NCBI GenBank assembly: GCA_002746605.1
Contig: PDPT01000042.1
Location: 1 to 64,000 of the forward strand
DNA from: Ignavibacteriota bacterium
GTDB lineage: Bacteria > Bacteroidota > Ignavibacteria > Ignavibacteriales > Melioribacteraceae
DNA length: 64,000 bases
Direction of reading: 5' to 3'
Within the stretch, counting starts at the first letter, position 1; every line of letters starts with the position of its first letter. Position numbers and translations under genes: made by a program. Shown here one piece after another: positions 53,428 through 62,110 of the stretch. A model generated the notes under the pieces. That model searched no databases. It was not told where the DNA came from and saw only the letters and a list, made by a program, of their open reading frames with translations.

Positions 53428-55083
53428 TTAAATTATTAAAGTTGAAATAGCAGTAATCGGAATTAAAAAAGAAAGAACTAGTAAAGGAATTTTTAATTCT
53501 TGTTTAGTATCTAAGACTAATTTAATCCAAATATAAAATATGAATGCTTCCAGAAGGCTGAAGCTGAGGTAATAATTAGTATCAAAACCAACGGCTTTAT
53601 TCAGAATAAACAGTAAGAGCATAATAATAATTAAAGTTACATCTGTTTCAGAAAATAATAACTCATAAGACATTTCTAATTTCCATCGCATAATAATAGA
53701 TGCTACTAATATTATTGATAATAAGTAATATGCAAAGTCATGATAAAATTGATAGAACGACAAGTCGTAATCCAATTCTTGCAATGTAAATAAACTTAAT
53801 CTTGTTAAAATAAAGAAAATAGTAAGGTTCAGAAAGATTATAATATTGTTGAAAGATTTGTTTTTTGATATTTGAAAAAACTGAAGTACCAACAATAAAG
53901 TAATTCCTATCAAAAGAAAAAGTAATTCTCTTTCAGTTAAATTAGTTTTAAGAGGATAGGAAACTATTATTATTGAAATAATAATTATTCCACTAATTAT
54001 CAACGCACTTTTTTTTAGTTTTGAAAGATTTTTAATTGAAATTGAATGAATATATCTTGAAAAGAGATTGAGTTTATTAGCAAAATCTAATTCAGAGAAA
54101 AAGGTTTTTAATCCGATAGTAAATATTAGTGAAATTAAAAAACTTATTATTGCATAAGTTTTATAGTTATAATAATAGGCAAGAGAAATAAGAATAAATA
54201 GTAAGGTAAAGATTTCGATTAAAAATAATGTTCCAATATTTTTTGTTAATCCACCGGTTATTATATTACTTAAATTATTTATATCTAATTTATACTTCTC
54301 ATATCTGTTTGAAAAAAATAAAATAAAAAACTTAATTAAAAAAACTATTGGAACGCCAAGCAATAATAAAGGGAAAGTTAAATCTAAGACTTTAGTTTCA
54401 TGATTGATTGAAATATTAAATGCCGAGAACAAAATAAATAAACCTAAAAGCATTGAGCCGGTTGCACCAAGTTTTAATTTAGAAGAAAATTTGTTGTATC
54501 TAACAAATCCCAGAGAAGTGCCCAGCATAATTAAATTCAGTTTCATTGTAAAATCATTATTGGCGAGAAGTGAAAGCATAAAGAGATAAGAAAAAACAAT
54601 CAGAGAAAAACCACTTGCAAGTCCTTCTAACTTATTCATTATATTTAGAGCATTAATTATTGCCGTTATAAAAACAATCAAAAAAAGATAATCAAAAGGG
54701 TTTTCTAAGATCAGACCAAAGATTGAAACTGTTTCGTAAAAATTTTTTAAAAATATAATAAAAATAATTGCAGCTGTGTTTTGAAGTATAAATCTTAATA
54801 TTTTTTTTATACCTATATAATCATCAATAATACCTGAAAAGACCAAAATGGCAGCAGCAATTATTAGACTTTTTATATCACTAAAATTCTCAGTAAAAGC
54901 ATTTAATGTAATTATTGCGGAAAGAAATATTATTATTCCGCCTAAATAATTGATGTTCTTGTTTTCAACTGACTCTTGTTTGCCAAGTATGGCAGGTAAC
55001 CTGCTTTCTATTATATATAGTAATAGCGGAGTAATAATAATAGTTATTATTAAACTTGTAAAAAAAACTAAAAGATAAATCAT
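53428..55083 (-). CDS. MraY/WecA-family-like membrane protein with degenerate active site
   Basis: This 551-residue, strongly hydrophobic protein has a first half that follows the polyprenyl-phosphate hexose-1-phosphate transferase family. NYLGGIII at 45-52 and IIDDYIGIKK at 85-94 (the DDxxG pair Asp87/88) are kept. The NxxNxxDGxDG motif reads NALNIMNKLEG (144-154), with Asn150 and Glu153 for Asp. The FxGDxGS motif reads LKLGATGS (203-210), with Ala207 for the catalytic Asp. The HxHH loop is not found. The second half (about 285-551) adds further helices. It is probably not an active transferase, and lies 17 bases downstream of a Wzc-like gene in the same operon. Confidence 0.7.
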   Translation of the reverse strand: MIYLLVFFTSLIITIIITPLLLYIIESRLPAILGKQESVENKNINYLGGIIIFLSAIITLNAFTENFSDIKSLIIAAAILVFSGIIDDYIGIKKILRFILQNTAAIIFIIFLKNFYETVSIFGLILENPFDYLFLIVFITAIINALNIMNKLEGLASGFSLIVFSYLFMLSLLANNDFTMKLNLIMLGTSLGFVRYNKFSSKLKLGATGSMLLGLFILFSAFNISINHETKVLDLTFPLLLLGVPIVFLIKFFILFFSNRYEKYKLDINNLSNIITGGLTKNIGTLFLIEIFTLLFILISLAYYYNYKTYAIISFLISLIFTIGLKTFFSELDFANKLNLFSRYIHSISIKNLSKLKKSALIISGIIIISIIIVSYPLKTNLTERELLFLLIGITLLLVLQFFQISKNKSFNNIIIFLNLTIFFILTRLSLFTLQELDYDLSFYQFYHDFAYYLLSIILVASIIMRWKLEMSYELLFSETDVTLIIIMLLLFILNKAVGFDTNYYLSFSLLEAFIFYIWIKLVLDTKQELKIPLLVLSFLIPITAISTLII

Positions 55084-55100
55084 TTTTTAAAACAAAATAA

Positions 55101-57158
55101 TTATGCTTTTATTTCATTAAGAATTACATTAAACTTAGATATTCCATTTTGTTTTAATATATTCGCCGTTTCAATTACATCAGAAATTTTACTCTTGCCT
55201 CCTCTTATAACTAAGAGTGTTTCGTTTGTGTTGGCAGCTAAAATAGCAACTTCATTTATTGCACTTAGTGAACAAGAATCATAAATAACGAAATCATAAG
55301 ATTCATTTACTTCGTCCATAAAATTCTTCATTCTATCCGATGATAAAATTACCGATGGTTCTTGAGGAATTTCAATGGAAGTTATAATATCCAAATTAGG
55401 GTTGTAAGAATTATTAATAATTTCGTTTAATTTTTTTTCTCTGAATAAATAATGAGCTAAAGAAGGAGTAGATTTTATGTTAAAATTTTTATGTTGCTGA
55501 GGAGCTAATACATCAGTATCAACAATTAAAACTTTGTTACCTTTATTTGCCAGAGTTAAAGCAATGTTAGAAGCAATTAAACTTTTACCTTCTTCATCTT
55601 TTCCGCTTGTAACAAAAACGGTTTTTAATTTTTTATCTAAATTACCATACCGAAGAAATGTTTCGATATTATCAAAAGGAGCAATTACTTCTTTAGGAAT
55701 TGTAGTTCCTTCCGATTCATTTTTAGTATCTAATAGAACCGGAGTTCCGATTGGGAATGTAGGAATTCTAGCTACAATTTTATATCCAAAATCTATAATA
55801 TCATCAGCAGAGTTTATTTCATCAAGTTTTTCTGTTGTGGATGAAGCAACTGTTATTATTCCAATAATTAATCCTAACAATCCGCCAAGTAAAATATTTA
55901 ATATTATATTAGGACTGAAATAACTTTCGGGAGTTAAAGCATTATTAACCGAGTTAACTTTAGCAAAATACTCATTTTTTTTGTTCAATAACTTTTGTTG
56001 TTGAAGATTAAGTTTTACTGATAATGATTTATTAAATTTATTTGTGCGTATAGTTCTGGCTCTATCAATTCTGTTATAAGAAATTTTGTTGAACTCGTTT
56101 TCCAAGTTGGTTAATGTTGTGAAGATAATATTTTTAGAAATATCAATGGCAGTAATATTATTTTGAGTTAAATATATTGTCTGCACCAAATTTTTTAGAA
56201 ACTCAAAATTATTTATATCATCATTCTTAAATTTATCATCAAGATAATTTTCAATATCTTTATTGAATATACTGGTAGCTGAAGCTAAATCACTTATATT
56301 GTAATTATTTTGCCACGGATAAACTATTCTTATAATTCTTGCTTGTTTTTCTGAATCGGCAAGATAATTTTTTACAATTATTCGAACTAACTTTGTCTTG
56401 TCTTCTACGAATTTTTCATCGGAAAAATTTAAAACAATTTCGCTATAAGCAGGGTAGAGATTTTTTAATTCCTCTTTTAATTCATTTAGTTTATAACCAT
56501 AAAATTGATTTTCTATCTCAATGTCTTCTAATTCAGATTCAAATTCAGCAATTTGATTTAGCAATCTTTCGGTATTATTATCAAAAACACTGGACTCGTT
56601 TTTATTTAATCCGTTACTTATATTTTTATTTAAAAGATTAATTCTATTTTTTACTACAGTTAAACCATTTAACAAAACAGAATTATTATTAAGGACACTT
56701 TTTTCTTGTATCAGTTTAGCCGTTGCATTTGCAATTGCCGCTGTCTTTTTGGCATTGTTACTGATGGCAGTAATAGTAATTGTAGATTGCAAATTATCAA
56801 GAGTAATTTCTTGAGCTTCGGAAATTTCGCTTACCGTTATATCAAAACCTTTGTCATCCAATATTTTTTTTTCTTTGTTTAATAATTCCGGTGTGTTTAT
56901 TAATTCAGTAAAATTATTTAGATTGCCGGAATTTTTTAACAAAGTATTATTATAAGATTTGAAATCTAGTAAGATTGAAGCAGTTGCTCGATACTTTTTA
57001 GGAAGCAATAATGATACTACTGCTCCGAGTAGAAGTCCTAAAACTAGAAAAGTTAAAATCTTTTTCTTCTTTTCTAAAATAAGTTCTATTCTTTTTTTTA
57101 TTTTACCTTCAACAGGCAATTTTGCGTTTTTATCAAAAATCTTCATATTTTGTCTCAA
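55101..57158 (-). CDS. Wzc-like polysaccharide co-polymerase/ATPase without tyrosine tail
   Basis: A 685-residue protein with the Wzz/Wzc layout: N-terminal membrane helix at about 34-52, a long periplasmic helical region (about 140-400), a second helix at about 416-438, then a BY-kinase-like ATPase domain. Walker A is TSGKDEEGKSL at 517-527 (Lys525) and Walker A' is VLIVDTDV at 543-550. The Walker B region reads FVIYDSCS near 623-630 instead of VILDxPP. The protein ends in FNVILNEIKA with no tyrosine cluster, so autophosphorylation of a C-tail is not expected. The start may be ATG at 57158 or, four codons in, at the MKIF codon. It forms an operon with the MraY-like gene. Confidence 0.78.
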   Translation of the reverse strand: MRQNMKIFDKNAKLPVEGKIKKRIELILEKKKKILTFLVLGLLLGAVVSLLLPKKYRATASILLDFKSYNNTLLKNSGNLNNFTELINTPELLNKEKKILDDKGFDITVSEISEAQEITLDNLQSTITITAISNNAKKTAAIANATAKLIQEKSVLNNNSVLLNGLTVVKNRINLLNKNISNGLNKNESSVFDNNTERLLNQIAEFESELEDIEIENQFYGYKLNELKEELKNLYPAYSEIVLNFSDEKFVEDKTKLVRIIVKNYLADSEKQARIIRIVYPWQNNYNISDLASATSIFNKDIENYLDDKFKNDDINNFEFLKNLVQTIYLTQNNITAIDISKNIIFTTLTNLENEFNKISYNRIDRARTIRTNKFNKSLSVKLNLQQQKLLNKKNEYFAKVNSVNNALTPESYFSPNIILNILLGGLLGLIIGIITVASSTTEKLDEINSADDIIDFGYKIVARIPTFPIGTPVLLDTKNESEGTTIPKEVIAPFDNIETFLRYGNLDKKLKTVFVTSGKDEEGKSLIASNIALTLANKGNKVLIVDTDVLAPQQHKNFNIKSTPSLAHYLFREKKLNEIINNSYNPNLDIITSIEIPQEPSVILSSDRMKNFMDEVNESYDFVIYDSCSLSAINEVAILAANTNETLLVIRGGKSKISDVIETANILKQNGISKFNVILNEIKA

Positions 57159-57335
57159 ACTTCTAAGTTTTCTAAGTTAAAAGAAATATAATAATATAAA
57201 ATACAAATGGATTTATTAATTAACAATAAAACAAAATTTATTACTTTCAGATAAGTATTAAATGTGATATAGCTCAAAAAAAAAAGTATTATTTCGATTA
57301 TTCTCTTATAAAATAAAGTGATTAATAATTAATAT
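57159..57335. promoter_or_regulatory. divergent promoter region
   Basis: 177 bases between two divergently transcribed genes: the minus-strand Wzc-like operon and the + strand two-component operon. It must hold both promoters. A TATAAA-like string occurs near 57307, but no full pair is convincing. Confidence 0.4.
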
Positions 57336-58979
57336 ATGAAAAATAATTTGTCGGAAAATATATTTAAACTAGTTTCACAAGAAAGTATCGATAGTCTTAT
57401 AAAGCTTGATGTTATTGATGAAAAAATAAAAAGCCAGTTTCTTTTTAACGATTTACTTTTAAATTCCTGTAATCACAGTACCTTTATTACTGATAGAACA
57501 GGTAAAATACTTTGGGTAAATGATAATTTTTGTAGTAACACAGGCTATTCAAGAAAGGAAATTTTAAACAAAAATCCTAGAATATTAAAATCGGGTAAGC
57601 ATACGGAAAAATTCTACACAGAACTTTGGAATACAATTCTTCAAGGTGAAATTTGGCAGGGAGTTATTACAAACAAGACTAAAAACGGAACTTTAATTGA
57701 TGAAGTACTAAAAATAGTACCTGTACATGATGAAAAAAATAATATAAGTTATTTTTTAGTTCATAAAGAAAATATAACCGATAAGCTAAAGATTGATGAA
57801 GCTTTAACTGAATCTTACATTAAGTACGAAGAACTTTCTTATCTTATTAACCAAAGTCCGGCAATAGGTTTTCTATTTCAAGCAAACGAAAAAAGATATG
57901 TTGAATTTGTTACGGATAACATTAAAAAATTTGGCTATACCCTCGAAGATTTTTATTCACAAGAATTAACATTTGATGATATAATATTTGAAGAAGATAG
58001 AGAAAATGTTATCAAAGATATGTTAAGTAAAATTGAAAGTGGATATGAAAGATTTGAGCAGCAATTTAGAGTAATTACAAAGTCAGGTGAAGTACGTTGG
58101 GTTGATTCTCACCTTTATGTAAGACTGGGTGAAGAAGATAAAGTTACGCACGTACAAAGTGTTATATTAGATTCAACTGCAAGAAAAATTGCAGAAGAAG
58201 AAGCTAAAACTCAGTTTGAGCAATTAATGCAAGCCGATAAAATGATTGCTCTCGGTACTTTGGTTTCGGGTGTGGCTCACGAAATAAATAACCCGAATAA
58301 TTTTGTAATCCTTAATATTCCTATAATCGAAAAAGTTTGGTTTAAAGTTTTACCAATTTTAGAACAACACTACGAAGAAAACGGTGATTTTTATGTAGGA
58401 GATAAATTAAAATTCAGCAAAATAAAAGAATCAATGCCGCTTCTGCTTGGTGGAATAAATGATGGAGCTTTAAGAATTAAAAATATTGTAGAAGATCTGA
58501 AAAGTTTTGCAAGAAAAGAAACTCCTAATTTTGAACAAGACGTTAATCTTAATAAAGTTATTCAAACATCTGTTAATTTAACAGCAAATTTGGTATCTAA
58601 ATCGACCGATAATTTTAAAGTTAAATATTCACAAGTGCCCATTATCATTAAAGGAAATAAACAAAGATTAGAACAAGTTATAATAAACTTAATTGAAAAT
58701 AGCTGCCAAGCATTAACAGAAAGAAATCAATTGATCAGGATAACCATCAGTAAAGATAATAAATTCGGCTATGTTAGCGTAGAAGATGAAGGCAGTGGAA
58801 TGAAAAAAGAGGAATTAAAGAAAATAACCGATCCTTTCTTTACAACAAAAAGAAATAAAGGCGGAACAGGTTTAGGACTTTCAATAGCATCTAAAATTAT
58901 TATGCAGCATAAAGGTTCCTTAAGTTTTAGTTCCGAACATGGTGTAGGCACCAAAGCAACAATTAAAATACCGCGTTAA
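57336..58979 (+). CDS. PAS-domain sensor histidine kinase
   Basis: A 547-residue soluble kinase: PAS domain 1 at about 42-150 (TGYSRKEILNKNPRILKSGKH is typical), PAS domain 2 at about 165-285, a HisKA-type dimerisation helix with the phospho-accepting His315 in SGVAHEINNPNN, and a HATPase domain (about 410-547) with N-box NLIENSCQAL, G1 DEGSGM and G2 GGTGLGLSIA. No membrane helix is seen, so it senses a cytoplasmic signal, possibly through a PAS ligand. The response regulator follows 15 bases downstream and is the likely partner. Confidence 0.9.
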   Translation: MKNNLSENIFKLVSQESIDSLIKLDVIDEKIKSQFLFNDLLLNSCNHSTFITDRTGKILWVNDNFCSNTGYSRKEILNKNPRILKSGKHTEKFYTELWNTILQGEIWQGVITNKTKNGTLIDEVLKIVPVHDEKNNISYFLVHKENITDKLKIDEALTESYIKYEELSYLINQSPAIGFLFQANEKRYVEFVTDNIKKFGYTLEDFYSQELTFDDIIFEEDRENVIKDMLSKIESGYERFEQQFRVITKSGEVRWVDSHLYVRLGEEDKVTHVQSVILDSTARKIAEEEAKTQFEQLMQADKMIALGTLVSGVAHEINNPNNFVILNIPIIEKVWFKVLPILEQHYEENGDFYVGDKLKFSKIKESMPLLLGGINDGALRIKNIVEDLKSFARKETPNFEQDVNLNKVIQTSVNLTANLVSKSTDNFKVKYSQVPIIIKGNKQRLEQVIINLIENSCQALTERNQLIRITISKDNKFGYVSVEDEGSGMKKEELKKITDPFFTTKRNKGGTGLGLSIASKIIMQHKGSLSFSSEHGVGTKATIKIPR

Positions 58980-58994
58980 AAAAGAGCAAAAAAA

Positions 58995-60416
58995 ATGAAA
59001 GAAAATAAATATCCCCAATCCCCGATTTTGTTAGTTGATGATGAAATTAATTTACTTAACTCATTTGAACTAACATTAATTGAAAACGGAATTGATAATA
59101 CAATACTTTGCAGTGATAGCAGAAAAGTTATGGAAATTCTTAACAATGAAAAAGTGTCAGTAATATTACTTGATTTATCAATGCCTTATGTGAGGGGAGA
59201 AGAATTATTAAAAGAAATAGTTCCTAACTTTCCCGAAATTCAAGTTATTGTTGTAACGGGTGATACAGACCTAGAAACAGCAATTGAATGTATGAAACTT
59301 GGTGCTGTAGATTATATTGTTAAACCTGTAGAGCAGAACAGATTTATTAACGCCATCGAAAAAGCATTAGAGATTGAAAGATTAAAATCCGAAAACAACT
59401 CTTTAAGAGCAATTATTACTTCCGATAAAATTGAAAAGCCTGAAGCTTTTACGGAAATTATAACTGAAAACCCCAAAATGAAATCAATGTTTCAATATAT
59501 GGAAGCAATTTCCAATACAACCGAACCTATACTCATAACGGGTGAAACCGGCGTAGGAAAAGAACTAATTGCCCGTGCATTACATAAATTAAGTGAAAAT
59601 AAAAATGAATTTGTAACTACAAACATTGCTGGATTAGACGACCAAATGTTTTCCGATACTTTATTCGGACATAAAAAAGGTGCTTTTACAAATGCAGTGC
59701 AAGATAGAAAAGGACAAATTGAACGTGCTTCAGGTGGTTCCATATTTCTTGATGAAATAGGTGATTTAGGTCCGCAGTCTCAAGTTAAACTATTAAGGCT
59801 TTTACAAGAAAAGGAATTTTATCCGCTTGGTTCCGATATACCGCGATACACGGATGCTTTAATAATTCTTGCTACAAACAAAGATTTGGAGCAAATGGTA
59901 AAAAAAGGTGAATTCCGAAAAGACCTTTACTACAGATTAAACGTTCATCATATTACACCGGTTCCTTTGAGAGAAAGATTAGATGATCTTCCATATCTTG
60001 TAGAGCATTTTTTAGATAAAGCTGCAAAAAGTTTTAACAAAAAAAAACCGACTGTTCCTGTAGAACTATACACTCTTTTATCAACTTATGATTTCCCCGG
60101 TAATATCAGAGAACTTCAAGCAATAATTTTTGATGCCGTAGGAACACACAAATCTAAAATAATGTCGCTCGATGTTTTTAAGAAACATATAAATTATAGT
60201 GAAAGTGTTATCGAAGAGTTTGAAGAAGATGACAAGCTAAATGAAGATGAAAAAGTAACTTTTGGGAAAGTACTGCCAACATTAAAAGAAGTACAATCAC
60301 TCTTAGTTGATGAGGCACTTAAAAGAACAAACAATAACCAAAGTATTGCAGCGCACTTACTGGGCGTAACACGCCAGGCATTAAACAAAAGAGTTACAGC
60401 TAAAGAAGTAGTATAA
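58995..60416 (+). CDS. NtrC-type sigma-54-dependent response regulator
   Basis: A 473-residue regulator: receiver domain (about 8-125) with acidic pocket VDDE, phospho-acceptor Asp60 in LLDLSMP and Lys110 in IVKPVE; AAA+ domain (about 150-385) with Walker A GETGVGKE at 183-190 and FLDEIGDL near 251-258; and a C-terminal Fis-type helix-turn-helix (NNQSIAAHLLGVTRQALNKRV). The sigma-54 contact loop reads GAFTNA (229-234) instead of GAFTGA. Position suggests phosphorylation by the preceding kinase. Its targets are unknown, and I found no convincing -24/-12 promoter in the window. Confidence 0.9.
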   Translation: MKENKYPQSPILLVDDEINLLNSFELTLIENGIDNTILCSDSRKVMEILNNEKVSVILLDLSMPYVRGEELLKEIVPNFPEIQVIVVTGDTDLETAIECMKLGAVDYIVKPVEQNRFINAIEKALEIERLKSENNSLRAIITSDKIEKPEAFTEIITENPKMKSMFQYMEAISNTTEPILITGETGVGKELIARALHKLSENKNEFVTTNIAGLDDQMFSDTLFGHKKGAFTNAVQDRKGQIERASGGSIFLDEIGDLGPQSQVKLLRLLQEKEFYPLGSDIPRYTDALIILATNKDLEQMVKKGEFRKDLYYRLNVHHITPVPLRERLDDLPYLVEHFLDKAAKSFNKKKPTVPVELYTLLSTYDFPGNIRELQAIIFDAVGTHKSKIMSLDVFKKHINYSESVIEEFEEDDKLNEDEKVTFGKVLPTLKEVQSLLVDEALKRTNNNQSIAAHLLGVTRQALNKRVTAKEVV

Positions 60417-60555
60417 TTTTCACTTAGGAACGATACTAAGACGAGGCAAAAAAATTAGACTTGGGTTCAATAACGACTAAGTACGGAAGAGCTTAAAAAT
60501 CCTCTAGTACAATCTTTACACCCTCAATGTTTAGTTTGGCAATAATTGCTTTTTG

Positions 60556-60822
60556 TTATTTTGGTAATATACCATGTATTATAATATATTTATTTGTCAC
60601 TTCATCTAAGGCTGTTACAAATACTTCATTTTCAAAAACGCCCATAGCATATAAACTATAATCTGTCTTATAAATTGTTTTATAATCCTTTCCGTTGTAA
60701 TGTCCTATTCCATAATTAGTGCCATTGTAATGCCATAAGCCGGGATCAAGACTACCGAGCCAAATATTATCTGATGAATTACTAACAATATCGCGATAAA
60801 CAATATATTCTCCCAAATCCAT
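60556..60822 (-). pseudogene. fragment of a two-component-regulator-type propeller protein
   Basis: This 88-residue minus-strand frame contains repeats such as SSDNIWLGSLDPGLWHYNG and GTNYGIGHYNGKDYK, typical of the Reg_prop/beta-propeller repeats in large sensor proteins of Bacteroidota and relatives. The rest of the protein is missing on both sides: the frame is closed by TAG about ten codons upstream, and there is no signal peptide. It looks like a leftover of a deleted gene; a small intact gene is less likely. Confidence 0.45.
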
Positions 60823-60862
60823 TACTAATGTATCTTCTTCCCAAAACTAAGAATTGATTACT

Positions 60863-60877
60863 TGCAAGCTATTTGCA
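60863..60877. promoter_or_regulatory. candidate Fur-family (Zur) operator
   Basis: TGCAA-gctat-TTGCA is a perfect inverted repeat of 5-bp arms. It overlaps the candidate -33 element of the Fur-family gene. Metal regulators of this family often repress their own operon. The match to a known Zur box of this lineage could not be tested. Confidence 0.4.
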
Positions 60878-60901
60878 TTTAGAAAATTTTTACTATATTT
60901 G
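60872..60901 (+). promoter_or_regulatory. candidate Bacteroidota-type promoter of the metal operon
   Basis: TTTG at 60872-60875, 18 bases, then TATATTTG at 60894-60901 fits the TTTG-N19-TAnnTTTG consensus well. The element is very close to ATG 60906, so the transcript would be almost leaderless. Either that is so or the promoter is elsewhere. Confidence 0.4.
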
Positions 60902-60905
60902 AAGC

Positions 60906-61295
60906 ATGGAAAAATTTCTAAATGTTTTAAGGAATGCCGGTGCAAAAATTACCAAACAACGAAAACTCGTTCTAGAAGAATTATCTTGTTCCGAATATCC
61001 TTTAACATTAAAGGAAATCCATCATGGATGCAGCAAGGTGGATTTTGCAAGTGTTTACAGAATCATCGAACTCTTTAAAGAGTTAAATATCGTAAAGGAA
61101 ATTAATTTTGCCGATAAAAAAATTAGATTTGAATTAAATGAAGATAAACATCATCATCACATAATTTGTTCTGAGTGCGGTAAAATAAAAGAAATACCGG
61201 TTTGCTTTCTGAATGAAATAAAAAATACTACAAACTATAAAATAACTAATCATAACTTTGAACTAATAGGAATTTGTCCACAATGCCAAAATTAA
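60906..61295 (+). CDS. Fur-family metalloregulator, probably Zur
   Basis: A 129-residue Fur-family repressor. The winged helix covers about residues 5-75 (SVYRIIELFKELNIVKEI is the recognition region). The structural zinc site is two CxxC pairs, Cys88/Cys91 in CSECG and Cys124/Cys127 in CPQC. A His run 82-85 precedes them. Fur, PerR and Zur cannot be told apart from motifs alone, but the zinc-type ABC transporter that overlaps its 3' end makes zinc sensing most likely. It would repress the operon when metal is sufficient. Confidence 0.83.
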   Translation: MEKFLNVLRNAGAKITKQRKLVLEELSCSEYPLTLKEIHHGCSKVDFASVYRIIELFKELNIVKEINFADKKIRFELNEDKHHHHIICSECGKIKEIPVCFLNEIKNTTNYKITNHNFELIGICPQCQN

Positions 61296-62110
61296 AAATA
61301 GCAGCTATCTTAATTGTGTTGTTGTTCTTTTTCTCTTGCACAAAAAAAAATAAACTTATTCAAGACGACATAAATATTTCTGTAACTCTTGTACCTTACG
61401 CAGATTTTGTAAAGCAAATTACGGGCAACAGAGCAAAAGTGAAAACTTTAATTCCTCCCGGTGCCAATGCGCATTTTTTAGAATTAAGTCCTAAATCTGT
61501 TCAAGAAATTACTGAAAGCGATATTTACTTTAGCGTAGGGGAACTGTTCAGAATTGAAAAAGAAATTCAATCAAAAGTTAAGGTGGAAAATATTGTTGAT
61601 TGCAGTAAAGGAATAGAAGTGATTGATAAAAATTCACATTATTGGCTTTCTGTTGCAAATGTTAAAATAATAACACAAAATATGTTGGATGAATTAATAA
61701 AAAAATATCCGCAGCATAAAAACTATTTTATAAATAACAGAACAAAATTTATTAATAAGCTCGATTCAATAAATTCTAAAATTAAAGAAAAACTTATTTC
61801 GAAAAAGAATAGAAATTTGTTTGTTTATCATCCGGCTTGGACATACTTGGCAAATGATTACGGTTTGAACGAAATATCAATTGAGCGAGACGGCAAATCA
61901 CCCAAGGCACAAGAACTTAAAAACTTCATTAAATTTGCAAAAGAGCAAAATGCCAGTTGCATTTTCTTCGATCCGAATTTTGATGAAAGTTCAGTTAAAA
62001 CTATAGCAAATTCACTTAATATCAATATAGATTCCTTAAACCCGCTGCCTGAGAACTTCTTGGAAAACTTAGAAGAAATTGGCAATAAATTAGAAAAACA
62101 TTTAAGATGA
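61283..62110 (+). CDS. ZnuA/TroA-type metal-binding lipoprotein
   Basis: Substrate-binding protein (cluster A-I) of a metal ABC transporter. The start is ATG 61283, overlapping the Fur-family gene by 13 bases; a TTG at 61274 would add three residues. A short signal ends in the lipobox FFFSC, so it is a lipoprotein. The expected metal ligands are present (numbered from the TTG): His67 in NAHFLELSP, His122 in SHYWLS, His186 in YHPAW and Asp233 in FFDPNF. The His-rich loop of many ZnuA proteins is absent. Zinc or manganese is possible; the Zur-like neighbour favours zinc. Confidence 0.85.
   Translation: MPKLKIAAILIVLLFFFSCTKKNKLIQDDINISVTLVPYADFVKQITGNRAKVKTLIPPGANAHFLELSPKSVQEITESDIYFSVGELFRIEKEIQSKVKVENIVDCSKGIEVIDKNSHYWLSVANVKIITQNMLDELIKKYPQHKNYFINNRTKFINKLDSINSKIKEKLISKKNRNLFVYHPAWTYLANDYGLNEISIERDGKSPKAQELKNFIKFAKEQNASCIFFDPNFDESSVKTIANSLNINIDSLNPLPENFLENLEEIGNKLEKHLR

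Noticed and set aside
55534..55923. 129-residue frame on the + strand
   Set aside because: It lies entirely antisense to the Wzc-like gene, which has clear domains; codon shadow.
60536..60556. Possible sigma-54 promoter (TTGGCA...TTGC)
   Set aside because: GG and GC are eight bases apart instead of ten, and no gene starts suitably downstream.
60854..61078. 74-residue frame overlapping the Fur-family gene
   Set aside because: Another frame of the same DNA; the Fur-family frame has all expected motifs.
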